A stretch of 35,316 nt of DNA from positions 1 to 35,316 of the forward strand of contig JBOGOC010000003.1 in assembly GCA_050747525.1 (NCBI GenBank), read 5' to 3'. Each line of letters opens with the position of its first letter. Positions within the stretch are counted from its first letter, which is position 1. Made by a program: the position numbers and the translations under genes. Positions 17,185-25,526 of the stretch are shown here, piece after piece. Source of the DNA: JBOGOC01 sp050747525. Its GTDB lineage: Bacteria; Acidobacteriota; Polarisedimenticolia; JACPZX01; DASXTC01. The notes under the pieces were generated by a model. That model searched no databases. It was not told the DNA's origin and saw only the letters and a list, made by a program, of their open reading frames with translations.

Positions 17185-17519
17185 ACGCGCAGCTCGAGGC
17201 GCTCATCATGCTGCAGGACATCGACCTGATGATCCAGGAGATGACCGACCTCAAGACGCAGCACCAGATGAGCAAGATCGGCTTCGAAGTGAACGAAGTG
17301 GGGAAGCTACGCGAGGCGCGTGACGAAGTGGCGCGCAAGATCGAGCCCGACCTGATCACGGTCTACCAGCGGCTGATGCAGCGCTATCCACGGGCCATCG
17401 TCCCGGTGAGGAACCAGGTGTGCCTTGCCTGCTTCGTCAAGCAGCCCACCAAGGATCTTCCGACCGACGAGAAGATTCGCACGTGCCAGCGGTGTAACCG
17501 CTTTCTTTACTATATTTAA
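17181..17519 (+). CDS. C4-type zinc-ribbon coiled-coil protein (DUF164/zf-RING_7-like)
   Basis: A 112-residue protein that begins with a charged helical, coiled-coil-like segment (residues 1-65), then a four-Cys zinc ribbon: CLAC, a 20-residue gap and CQRC, ending in NRFLYYI. The CxRFLY ending is characteristic of the zf-RING_7 family, usually longer proteins with two long helices; this version is short. It starts at GTG 17181 and overlaps the PTS gene stop, so it is probably cotranslated with it. The exact function is unknown. Confidence 0.75.
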   Translation: MNAQLEALIMLQDIDLMIQEMTDLKTQHQMSKIGFEVNEVGKLREARDEVARKIEPDLITVYQRLMQRYPRAIVPVRNQVCLACFVKQPTKDLPTDEKIRTCQRCNRFLYYI

Positions 17520-17589
17520 ACTGGCCGCGCGAATATCGCGCCAAACGATCAGATAGGGCGCGCCGTTTGCGGCCACGCCTCGGAAAACC

Positions 17590-17617
17590 TTGACACCCCC
17601 CACGAATGAGGCATAAT
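17590..17617 (+). promoter_or_regulatory. Strong sigma-70-like promoter for HU
   Basis: TTGACA (17590-17595, perfect) and CATAAT (17612-17617, 5 of 6) are separated by 16 bp. The expected start is near 17624, leaving a leader of about 113 nt before the HU ATG at 17738. This is the best-looking promoter in the window. Confidence 0.7.
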
Positions 17618-17737
17618 CTCAGCCGTGTTTCGGCATGACGCGCGGCCCCGCGTGATGGCGCCTGCTGAGTCCTGCAGGGCAACGCCACCTGCTTTTCCAT
17701 TCGTTCCTGGCAGCATCCCTGCCGAGGAGGTGACGAG
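17618..17737 (+). promoter_or_regulatory. Long structured 5' leader of the HU gene
   Basis: The leader between the promoter and ATG has GC-rich self-complementary stretches, including a CCTGCAGG palindrome near 17671, and ends in a strong ribosome site (GAGGAGGTG) placed 5-7 nt before the ATG. A regulatory role (autoregulation, cold response) is possible but not shown by the sequence. Confidence 0.35.
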
Positions 17738-18022
17738 ATGAACAAGGCGGACCTGATCGAAAAGGTTTTCGCGGAACAGGGGCCCAAAGTATCCAAGGCA
17801 CAGTCGGCACGTGCGCTGGAATCGGTCATCAGTGGCATCACCGCATCCCTGAAGAAGGGTGAGCGCGTCACGATCTCCGGCTTCGGCACGTTCTCGGCCA
17901 GCAAGCGCAAGGCCCGCGTGGGGAGAAACCCTCAGACCGGCGAGCCGATCAACATCCCGGCACGCACCGTGGCGCGATTCACTCCCGGCAAGGAGCTGAA
18001 GAGGGAGCTCGAGCGCACCTGA
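17738..18022 (+). CDS. hup: HU-family nucleoid-associated DNA-binding protein
   Basis: HU dimers bend and compact DNA. The 94-residue product has the full fold: an N-terminal helical body (MNKADLIEKVFAEQGPKVSKAQSAR in part) and the arm consensus GRNPQTGEPINIPARTVARFTPGKELK. The strong promoter, long leader and strong ribosome site fit an abundant protein. The stop TGA at 18020-18022 overlaps the apparent CTG start of the M14 peptidase (CTGA), so these two very different products look translationally coupled. IHF is less likely because the arm matches HU better. Confidence 0.95.
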   Translation: MNKADLIEKVFAEQGPKVSKAQSARALESVISGITASLKKGERVTISGFGTFSASKRKARVGRNPQTGEPINIPARTVARFTPGKELKRELERT

Positions 18023-20721
18023 TCTTCGAGAACCTGGTCAGGCGAATCCAGGCAGGGTGCTCGGCCCTGCTGTTCGCCGGCTTCCTGCATGCCGCTCCTG
18101 CTGAAGACCCGTCCTTCTTCCCGGCCGTTTCCGCCAGGGACCCGTCGGTCCCGGCATTCGACTCGCTTCTGGGCCATGGGCCCGGCGAGCGCCTGACCGG
18201 TCACGAGGCCGTCGAGTCGTTCCTCGAGGCCCTCGATCGCGCCTCGGACCGGGTGGCGGTTCGTCCCTACGGAAAGACCCACGAAGGGCGCACGCTGCAT
18301 TACGCCGTCATCTCCCATCCGGACCACATCGCGCACCTGGACGCCCTTCGCTCGGCATCGGTACGCGCTGCCGATCCGAGGCTGGCCCCGGCCGACCGCG
18401 GCTCCGAGCCGAACGCCTCCCGACCGGTGGTGGTGTGGATCGCCTGCTCGGTGCACGGCGACGAGGCCTCCTCCACGGAAGCCGCCCTGGCCCTGATATG
18501 GCATCTGGCTTCGGCTCGCGACGCGGGGGTCGAGGCGATGCTGCGCGAGGTGGTGGTCATCGTGGACCCCGCTCAGAACCCTGACGGCCGCGAGCGCTTC
18601 GTGCAGTACCAGCGGCAGGTCACCACGGGCCCTCCCCGGCCCGACGGCCTCGCCGTGGAGCACGACCAGCCGTGGCCCGGCGGGAGGCTCAACCACCTTC
18701 TGTTCGATCTCAACCGCGACTGGTTCTTCCAGACCCAGCCCGAGACGCGGGCCCGTGTGGCCGCGTTTCTCTCCTGGATGCCGCAGGTGTACGTCGACCT
18801 GCACGAGATGAGCCAGGAGTCCACCTACTACTTCGCGCCGCCCGCCGAGCCCATCAACCGCAACGTGGCGTCGCAGATCCATCACTGGTGGAACGTCTTC
18901 GGCCGCGCCAACGCGGCGGCCTTCGACGGTGAAGGCCTCGACTACTACACGGCCGAGACCTACGACGGCTACTACCCCGGATACGGCGACTCGTGGCCCT
19001 CACTGCATGGCGCCGTGGGGATGACCTACGAGCAGGCGTCCCCCCGCGGCTCCATCGTCAGGCGCAAGGACGGCTCGCTGGTGACGCTCCGGGACGCCGC
19101 CCGCCAGCACCTGATCGCCTCACTGGCCACCATCGGCGCCGCATCGCGGCACCGCGCCGAGATCATCAAGGATCACGCCGCTGCGCGGCGTGAAGCGATC
19201 ACCGCCGGCGAAGAAGGAGCGGTGCGCTGCTACATCATCCCGCCGACGGTCCCCACGGCGGCGGCCCGGCTGGCCGCCCTGCTGCGCAGCCAGGGGATCG
19301 AAGTGACCCGCGCCCTGGACGAGTTCTCCGTCCGGGCTCAGGGCTACGACGGATCCACGGCCAAGCCCCGCACTTTTCCCGCAGGCACGTTCCTGGTCTC
19401 CGTGGCACAGCCTGCGGGGCGGCTGGTCACCGGGCTCATGGAGATGGATCCCGAGATGAACGCGGAGTTCATCCAGGAAGAGATGGAGCGCCGGCGCCTC
19501 CGGCAGGACTCGGGGATCTACGACGTCACGGCCTGGAGCCTCCCGGTGCTGATGGGGGTGGATGCCAGCTGGACGCGGGAGGCGCCCCGCGTCAGGACGC
19601 GGGCCGTCACCGAGGAGGATCTCGTGCGGCACGGGCAGGTGATCCGGCTGGGCCCCGATGCGCCGCCCTACGCCTACCTCGTCAAGTACGACGGGGTGGC
19701 GGCCGCCAGGACGCTGGTGTCGCTGGTGCGCCAGGACTTCAAGGTGCGCGCGGCGGGCCGTCCCTTCCGCATCGGCGAAGAGTCGTTTCCGGCCGGCAGC
19801 ATGATGGTCAGAGTCAAGGGGAACGATGCCTCCCTTTCGGAGGCGATCCGCAGCGAGGCCGCCACATCGGGCGTGGACGTCTATGCGGCCGTGTCGGGCC
19901 TCACCGACGAGGGGATCGACCTGGGGAGCGCCTCCATGCGCGCGGTGATCCCGCCTCGCGTGGCGGTGGCCTACGGCGAGCCGGTTTCCCCCACCTCGCT
20001 GGGGGCCGTGCTTCATCTGTTCGAATCGGTCTATGGTCTGCCCTACACGCCGGTCAGGGTCTCCACGCTGTCAGGCGGAGACCTTTCGCGATACAGTGTC
20101 ATCGTTCTCCCCCAGGAGGAAGGCCGGCCCGGATACCAGGCTTACTTCAGCGGGCCGGGGCTGGCGTCGCTGGTGCGCTGGGTGGAGGGGGGCGGGACGC
20201 TGATCACGCTCGGCAACGCGACGGCCTTCGCCCTGAAGAAGGAAACGGGCCTGGTGTCGAGCCGCCGCGTCATGAAGCAGGGCAAGCAGGAAAAGGACGA
20301 ACAGCCGGCCGCCGGCTCCACGGGCGGGCGCGCAGAGCCCCCGCCCGGCGAGCCTTCCGACGAGCCTCCCGATCGGGTGCCAGGTGCGCTCCTGCGCGTC
20401 CTGATGGAGCCCGTCAGGCCGCTGGCTTTCGGGTATGGCCGCGAAGCCGCCGTCCTGATGAACGGCGACCTCGTCCTGGGCGCCTCCGACGACGCCCGGG
20501 TGGTGGCCTCCTACGCGCCTCGCGAGCGGCTCCGCCTGGCGGGGTTCATTCCGCAGGAATCTCAGGACCTTCTGGCCGGTTCTCCTTATCTGATGGAAGA
20601 GACGCGCGGCCGCGGGCGGGTCATCATGTTCGCAGACGACCCGGGCTTCCGGGGAGCCTGTGAAGCTTTGCAGCGTCTTTTTCTGAATGGCATCCTGATG
20701 TCCCCCTCGTTCGGAGGCTGA
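18019..20721 (+). CDS. Secreted M14-family zinc carboxypeptidase-like protein
   Basis: A large exported peptidase, about 900 residues. Zinc ligands appear as HGDE in SVHGDEASST and His in VDLHEMSQES; NPDGRERF and NRDWF lie between, and the likely catalytic Glu is in TYEQASPRG. A C-terminal region with VLPQEEGRPG and VEGGGTLITL resembles a glutamine-amidotransferase-like domain. The frame upstream of the first GTG (18253) encodes a Sec signal (VRRIQAGCSALLFAGFLHA, then APAED) and the conserved GERLTGHEAVESFL segment, yet has no ATG, GTG or TTG back to the stop at 17860. CTG 18019 (or CTG 18034) is therefore the probable start. Confidence 0.85.
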   Translation: MIFENLVRRIQAGCSALLFAGFLHAAPAEDPSFFPAVSARDPSVPAFDSLLGHGPGERLTGHEAVESFLEALDRASDRVAVRPYGKTHEGRTLHYAVISHPDHIAHLDALRSASVRAADPRLAPADRGSEPNASRPVVVWIACSVHGDEASSTEAALALIWHLASARDAGVEAMLREVVVIVDPAQNPDGRERFVQYQRQVTTGPPRPDGLAVEHDQPWPGGRLNHLLFDLNRDWFFQTQPETRARVAAFLSWMPQVYVDLHEMSQESTYYFAPPAEPINRNVASQIHHWWNVFGRANAAAFDGEGLDYYTAETYDGYYPGYGDSWPSLHGAVGMTYEQASPRGSIVRRKDGSLVTLRDAARQHLIASLATIGAASRHRAEIIKDHAAARREAITAGEEGAVRCYIIPPTVPTAAARLAALLRSQGIEVTRALDEFSVRAQGYDGSTAKPRTFPAGTFLVSVAQPAGRLVTGLMEMDPEMNAEFIQEEMERRRLRQDSGIYDVTAWSLPVLMGVDASWTREAPRVRTRAVTEEDLVRHGQVIRLGPDAPPYAYLVKYDGVAAARTLVSLVRQDFKVRAAGRPFRIGEESFPAGSMMVRVKGNDASLSEAIRSEAATSGVDVYAAVSGLTDEGIDLGSASMRAVIPPRVAVAYGEPVSPTSLGAVLHLFESVYGLPYTPVRVSTLSGGDLSRYSVIVLPQEEGRPGYQAYFSGPGLASLVRWVEGGGTLITLGNATAFALKKETGLVSSRRVMKQGKQEKDEQPAAGSTGGRAEPPPGEPSDEPPDRVPGALLRVLMEPVRPLAFGYGREAAVLMNGDLVLGASDDARVVASYAPRERLRLAGFIPQESQDLLAGSPYLMEETRGRGRVIMFADDPGFRGACEALQRLFLNGILMSPSFGG

Positions 20722-20743
20722 AGGATGCGGGAGTGTTTCACGC

Positions 20744-21058
20744 ATGACTGGATCATCCAAACCGCAGCCTCTCCCTGACACGACCATCACCGAGCGTCTC
20801 GCCTCGTTTCCAGGCTGGACGCGCGACGGCAACGCCCTCGTACGCACGGAGTCGTTTCCATCGTTCATGGAGGCGATTCGCTTCGTCAACGCCGTGGCCG
20901 AGGTCGCGGAGAAAGTCGACCATCATCCCGACATGACCATCTCGTACAGGAAAGTCACCTTCCGACTCTCATCTCACGACGCCGGGGGGATCACCGAACG
21001 CGACCTGCGCCTGGCCCGCGCGATCGACGGCCTGCTGGCGCACGGGGAGCACTCCTGA
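20744..21058 (+). CDS. phhB: Pterin-4a-carbinolamine dehydratase
   Basis: A 104-residue enzyme that recycles the pterin cofactor of aromatic amino acid hydroxylases. The active-site motif is EKVDHHPDMTISY (two adjacent His), followed by VTFRLSSHDAGGITERDLRLA with the third His. Size and motifs match the family closely. No phenylalanine hydroxylase gene is in the window, so the partner must be elsewhere, or the protein works in another pterin pathway. Its TGA overlaps the ATG of the adaptor gene by 1 nt. Confidence 0.92.
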   Translation: MTGSSKPQPLPDTTITERLASFPGWTRDGNALVRTESFPSFMEAIRFVNAVAEVAEKVDHHPDMTISYRKVTFRLSSHDAGGITERDLRLARAIDGLLAHGEHS

Positions 21059-22488
21059 TGCGCCTCCCGGGGCGGGGCTGGTGGGTGCTGGGAATCGGCG
21101 GGGGTGCGTTCGCCGTCGTGACGTCGCTCGCCCTCATCCCCGCGGGACAGGGCCGCCCGGACGCGTGGATAACGGGCACGGTGGATCGCGGATCGATCCG
21201 CACCTCGGTGGCGGCCAGCGGGACGCTGCAGGCCCTGCTCACGGTGCAGGTGGGAAGCCAGGTGACGGGCCGCATCCGGTCGCTGCACGCGGACTTCAAC
21301 TCCCTCGTGCGACAGGGGCAGGTGATCGCGCGCATCGATCCGGCCACCTACGACGCCGCCCTGGTCCGCGCCCAGGCCGACCTGGAGGATGCCGTCGCCG
21401 GGGTGGCCACGGCGCGCGCGGCGCTCGGGAACCAAGTGGCCAGCAAGGAAGGAGCCCGCGTCACCCTGGACGACGCGAAGCGCGTGCATGCCCGCAACCT
21501 GGAGCTGTCGCGCGACGGCGTGGTGTCGGAGCGCGACCTGGAGGCGAGCCAGGCGGCGGAGAGCGAGGCGGTGGCCCGGCTGAAGCAGGCCGATGCCCAG
21601 GTGGAGTCGGCCACCGCCGCCATCGAGCAGGCCCAGGCGCGCGTCAAGCAGGCGCGCGCCGAGGTGCAGCTCGCCCGGGTGAACCTGGACTACACGGTCA
21701 TCACGTCTCCGGTCGGCGGAGTCGTCGTCTCCCGCAGCGTGGACGTGGGCCAGACGGTCTCGGCCAGCCTGCAGGCGCCCACCTTGTTCGTGATCGCCAA
21801 CGATCTGACCCGGATGCAGGTGGTGGCCAACGTGGACGAGGCCGACATCGGCCAGGTGGGGCCGTCGTCGAAGGTCTCCTTCACCGTGGATTCCTTCCCC
21901 GGCGAGGTGTTCGAGGGGCACATCGACCAGATCCGGCTCAACCCGCTGGTCACGCAGAACGTGGTCACCTACAGCGTCATCGTGAGCGTCTCCAATCCGC
22001 AGCTCAAGCTGCGCCCCGGCATGACCGCCAGCACCACCTTCACCATCGCCGAGGCCGACGAGGCCCTGCGCCTCCCCAACGCGGCCCTGCGCTTCTGGCC
22101 GCCGGACGTCCCGCGCGACACGGAGCGCGAGATGCTCCAGGCCGCGATGAAGCCGGACGAGCCGGAGCCCTCCTCGCGCGCGATGCACGGAGAGGCGGCG
22201 GCGGACGGCAACGGCGTCCTGAGTTTTCCGCAGACGCGCATGGCGCGCTGGCGTCCGCGCGTGGTGTGGCTGAAGCCGGATCACGGCACGCCCGAGCCGA
22301 AGGTCGTGCGCGTGGGGATCACCGACGGGATGGTGTCGGAGGTGATGGCCGAGGATCTCGCGGAAGGAGCCACCGTGATCACGGGTCTCAGCGAGACCGG
22401 GCAGACCTCCAGCCCGGCCGCCAACCCCTTCAATCCGATGGGCGCCCGGCCGAACATGAAGGGTGGGGGCCGCCGCCCCCGGCCCTGA
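21058..22488 (+). CDS. MacA/RND-type periplasmic adaptor (membrane fusion protein)
   Basis: A 476-residue efflux adaptor. An N-terminal TM anchor (residues about 6-27) is followed by a lipoyl half (VQVGSQVTGRIRSLHADFNSLVRQGQVIARID), a long alpha-helical hairpin rich in Ala, Gln, Arg and Glu (about 105-215), the second lipoyl half (ITSPVGGVVVSRSVDVGQTV), a beta-barrel domain and a membrane-proximal domain. The C-terminus is Pro/Gly-rich. It is immediately followed by a MacB-like permease gene, so the pair should form an ABC-type tripartite pump. An outer-membrane partner is not encoded here. Confidence 0.9.
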   Translation: MRLPGRGWWVLGIGGGAFAVVTSLALIPAGQGRPDAWITGTVDRGSIRTSVAASGTLQALLTVQVGSQVTGRIRSLHADFNSLVRQGQVIARIDPATYDAALVRAQADLEDAVAGVATARAALGNQVASKEGARVTLDDAKRVHARNLELSRDGVVSERDLEASQAAESEAVARLKQADAQVESATAAIEQAQARVKQARAEVQLARVNLDYTVITSPVGGVVVSRSVDVGQTVSASLQAPTLFVIANDLTRMQVVANVDEADIGQVGPSSKVSFTVDSFPGEVFEGHIDQIRLNPLVTQNVVTYSVIVSVSNPQLKLRPGMTASTTFTIAEADEALRLPNAALRFWPPDVPRDTEREMLQAAMKPDEPEPSSRAMHGEAAADGNGVLSFPQTRMARWRPRVVWLKPDHGTPEPKVVRVGITDGMVSEVMAEDLAEGATVITGLSETGQTSSPAANPFNPMGARPNMKGGGRRPRP

Positions 22489-22498
22489 CCGCCGCGCC

Positions 22499-23722
22499 AT
22501 GTCCATGTCGTTCGATTCCACGGTGCGCACCGCGGCCGCGTCCCTGGGGTGCAACCGCGTCCGGTCGAGCCTGACCATGCTCGGGGTCATCATCGGCGTG
22601 GCTGCGGTCATCACCATGGTGAGCCTGGGACAGGGGGCGCGGGCCCAGATGCAGGCCGACATCGCCAGCATGGGGTCCAACATCCTCTACCTGTGGCCCG
22701 GCAGTCAGCGCACGGGGGGGATGCGATCCGGAGCGGGCACCGTCACCACGCTCGTGGAAGACGACGTCCGCGCCATCGTGCGCGAATGCCCCGCCGTGAG
22801 GCTGGCCAGCCCGACCGTGGGGACCGGGGTTCCCATCGTGTTCGGCAACCAGAACTGGAACACGCGCGCCGAGGGGGTGAACGAGCACTTCCCCACCATC
22901 CGCAGCTGGACGCTCTCTTCGGGAAGCTTCTTCTCCGAAGCCGAGGTGCGCAGTGCGGCGCGCGTGGCCGTGCTGGGCAGAACCGTGGCCGACAACCTGT
23001 TCGGCGGCGGCGATCCGGTCGGCCAGATGGTGCGTGTGCGCGCGATGCCTTTTCAGGTGATCGGCGTGCTCTCCCCCAAGGGACAGAATGCCTGGGGCAG
23101 AGACCAGGACGATCTCATCGTGGTTCCCTACACCACGGTGCAGAAGAAGATGCTGGGGATCACCTACCTGCACGGGGCGATCCTGTCCGCGGTGAGCCCG
23201 GCGGCCACTTTCACGGCGGAGGCCGAGGTGACCGACCTTCTGCGCCAGAGGCACAGGATGGGGGCCGGACGCGAGGACGACTTCTCCCTGCGCAACCTCA
23301 CGGACATGGCCGAGGCCGCCGAGCAGACTCAGCGGACCATGACCTTCCTGCTGGGCGGCATCGCCATGGTGTCGCTGCTGGTCGGCGGGATCGGCATCAT
23401 GAACATCATGCTGGTGAGCGTGACCGAGCGCACGCGCGAGATCGGGCTGCGCGTCGCCGTGGGCGCCCGGCGAAGCCAGGTCCGGCTGCAGTTCCTCCTG
23501 GAATCCATGATGCTGAGCGTCGCCGGCGGGGTGATCGGCATCCTGTGCGGGGTCGGGACGTCCTCCTTCATGGCCTGGAAGCTCGGCTGGCCGATGCTGG
23601 TGTCGCCCGCCGTGGTGGCGGGCTCGGTCGTCTTCGCCGGAGGCGTGGGGATGATGTTCGGGTATTATCCTGCTCACAAGGCGGCGTCGCTGGATCCCAT
23701 CGAGGCGTTGCGGTACGAATGA
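22499..23722 (+). CDS. MacB-like ABC transporter permease (FtsX domain)
   Basis: A 407-residue permease with the MacB architecture minus the ATPase: an N-terminal TM (RSSLTMLGVIIGVAAVITMVSLG), a large periplasmic domain (about residues 45-275), then three TM segments of the FtsX domain (LLGGIAMVSLLVGGIGIMNIMLVSVTERTREIG). The last residues are KAASLDPIEALRYE, as in the family. It starts 10 nt after the adaptor stop, without a clear ribosome site; an in-frame GTG at 22463 is an alternative. E. coli MacB carries its own nucleotide-binding domain; here there is none in this gene or next to it. Confidence 0.92.
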   Translation: MSMSFDSTVRTAAASLGCNRVRSSLTMLGVIIGVAAVITMVSLGQGARAQMQADIASMGSNILYLWPGSQRTGGMRSGAGTVTTLVEDDVRAIVRECPAVRLASPTVGTGVPIVFGNQNWNTRAEGVNEHFPTIRSWTLSSGSFFSEAEVRSAARVAVLGRTVADNLFGGGDPVGQMVRVRAMPFQVIGVLSPKGQNAWGRDQDDLIVVPYTTVQKKMLGITYLHGAILSAVSPAATFTAEAEVTDLLRQRHRMGAGREDDFSLRNLTDMAEAAEQTQRTMTFLLGGIAMVSLLVGGIGIMNIMLVSVTERTREIGLRVAVGARRSQVRLQFLLESMMLSVAGGVIGILCGVGTSSFMAWKLGWPMLVSPAVVAGSVVFAGGVGMMFGYYPAHKAASLDPIEALRYE

Positions 23723-24708
23723 GCGGGGGACCGGCCATGGAGCTGAGGTACCTGTCGCGGCAGGACGTGGAGGCGGTGGCGCCCTCCATGGAAGAGATCA
23801 TCGAGCTGCTGTCGGTCGCCTTCCGCGAGAAGGGGCACGGCCGGACGCAGATGCCTCCCAAGACCGACATCCACCCGCGCGACGATGCCTTCATCCACGC
23901 CATGCCGGCCTTCGTGCCTTCCCTGTCGGCGGCGGGCGTGAAGTGGATCGCCGGCTACCCCTCCAACCACGAGCGCGGGCTGCCGTTCATCAACGGCCTT
24001 CTCATCATGAGCGACCCCGACACCGGCCTTCCCGCCGCCGTGATGGACGCGGCGTGGATCACCGCGGAGCGCACCGGAGCGGCCACGGCCCTGGCCGCGC
24101 GGCACCTCGCCCGCGAGGAGACGGTGGTGCTGGCGGTGCTGGGGTGCGGCGTGCAGGGGCGGTCCAACCTGCGCGCGCTGCGCTGCGTGCGGCCGGGCCT
24201 GCGCAAGGTGCGGGCCTACGACATCGATGCCGAGAAGACGGAGAGGTACAACGCCGAGATGTCGCGCGCCCACCCCGGCGTGGAGTTCCTGGCGGCCTCG
24301 TCGCCGCGCGACGCCGTGGACGGAGCGGACATCATCGTCACCGCCGGTCCCATCCTGCGCGAGCCGCGGCCCGTGCTCGAGGCGGCCTGGGTGAAGGCCG
24401 GCGCCTTCGTGTGCCCTCTGGACTACGGCTCGTACGTGAAGCCCGAGTTGCTGCGCAAAGCCGAGAAGTTCCTCTCGGACGACGCCGCGCAGATCCTCGA
24501 CCCGCGTTCGTCGTGCTATTTCCCCGACATGCCTCCCCTGTACGGCGATCTCGGAGAGGTGGTCGCGGGCCTCAAGCCGGGCCGCGAGAACGACCGCGAG
24601 CGCATCGTGTGCGCCAACCTCGGGCTGGCCATCGACGACGTGACCGTGGGCGCCGAAGTCCTGCGCCGTGCCCGCATCGCCGGCCGTGGCGTGCTGCTGC
24701 CCCTGTGA
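23719..24708 (+). CDS. Ornithine cyclodeaminase / mu-crystallin family protein
   Basis: An NAD(P)-binding enzyme of 329 residues. The N-terminal substrate domain includes KTDIHPRDDAFIHAMPAF and the segment GLPFINGLLIMSDPDTGLP; the Rossmann part begins at VLAVLGCGVQGRSNLRAL. Family members include ornithine cyclodeaminase, alanine dehydrogenase and ketimine reductase; the pocket cannot be assigned by eye. The ATG overlaps the permease TGA (ATGA), and the gene ends overlapping the GTG of the next one (GTGA), so it sits inside an operon with unrelated-looking neighbours. Confidence 0.87.
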   Translation: MSGGPAMELRYLSRQDVEAVAPSMEEIIELLSVAFREKGHGRTQMPPKTDIHPRDDAFIHAMPAFVPSLSAAGVKWIAGYPSNHERGLPFINGLLIMSDPDTGLPAAVMDAAWITAERTGAATALAARHLAREETVVLAVLGCGVQGRSNLRALRCVRPGLRKVRAYDIDAEKTERYNAEMSRAHPGVEFLAASSPRDAVDGADIIVTAGPILREPRPVLEAAWVKAGAFVCPLDYGSYVKPELLRKAEKFLSDDAAQILDPRSSCYFPDMPPLYGDLGEVVAGLKPGRENDRERIVCANLGLAIDDVTVGAEVLRRARIAGRGVLLPL

Positions 24709-25517
24709 TCCGGAGCCCCTGGCTCGCAGCCGGCCGCACCCTGCTGGCCGCCGCGCTGCTGACCGCCGCGGCCCCCCCCGCTTCGGCGGCCGTCACCATC
24801 CCTCCGCACGACGACCGCGCGGTGCACGACCTGGCCAACATCGTGTCGCCCGCCGACGAGCGGGCGATGGAGGCCCTGGCCCGCGAGCTGCTGGAGAAGT
24901 CGCGCACCGCCCTGGTCGTGGTCACCATCCCGTCTCTGGAGGGGGAGCCCCTCGAGGAGCTGACTCGTCGATGGGGCCGGGCCTGGGGGATCGGCGACCG
25001 CAAGACCAACCGAGGAATCCTGGTCCTGGTCGCCACCGGCGATCGTCGCGCGCGCATCGAGAACGGCTACGGGGTGGAGGGCTACCTTCCCGACGGCCTC
25101 ACCGGCGAGATCCTGGATCGGGAAGCCGTCCCACGGTTCCGCCAGGGAGACTATTCGGGCGGCCTGCGCCGCGTGGTCGAGCGGCTGGCCGTGCTGACGG
25201 CACGCGAGCATGGATTCAAGCTGGAGGGCAAGGTATCCTCGGCCGCTCCGCGCGCCCGCATACCGGTGGCCGCCATCGTCGTCCTGATCGTGGTGGTGAT
25301 CCTCGTGCTGCTGGTGGGCGGCCCGGGATTGCTGGCGGCGATGCTGGCGGGCGGCCGTGGGCCGCGTCGTGGACGTCGCGGGGGCCGCGGCCCCTGGGTG
25401 CAGGGAGGCTGGGGTGGAGGAGGCTTCGGCGGGTTCGGTGGGTCGTCCGGCGGGGGCGGCTTCGGTGGCTTCGGCGGCGGCTCGTTCGGTGGCGGTGGAG
25501 CCTCCAGGGGCTGGTAG
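24705..25517 (+). CDS. TPM-domain membrane protein (YgcG-like) with Gly-rich tail
   Basis: A 270-residue protein. It has a signal peptide (LLAAALLTAAAPPASA), then a TPM domain (about 35-175) with VHDLANIVSPADERAME, ALVVVTIPSLEG, and RGILVLVATGDRRARIENGYGVEGYLPDG. A TM helix (about 188-215) and a very Gly-rich tail with GGFGGF and SGGGGFGG, ending in SRGW, follow. This layout is typical of TPM proteins, which often accompany LemA. Some family members are linked to photosystem repair or phosphatase activity; no role is proven here. The GTG start at 24705 overlaps the previous stop. Confidence 0.87.
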   Translation: MIRSPWLAAGRTLLAAALLTAAAPPASAAVTIPPHDDRAVHDLANIVSPADERAMEALARELLEKSRTALVVVTIPSLEGEPLEELTRRWGRAWGIGDRKTNRGILVLVATGDRRARIENGYGVEGYLPDGLTGEILDREAVPRFRQGDYSGGLRRVVERLAVLTAREHGFKLEGKVSSAAPRARIPVAAIVVLIVVVILVLLVGGPGLLAAMLAGGRGPRRGRRGGRGPWVQGGWGGGGFGGFGGSSGGGGFGGFGGGSFGGGGASRGW

Positions 25518-25526
25518 GATGATGCG

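Noticed and set aside
25380..25510. Gly-rich repeats in the TPM gene as a possible tandem DNA repeat or PE-PGRS-like element
   Set aside because: Gly-rich tails are a normal part of TPM/YgcG proteins and the repeat is imperfect.
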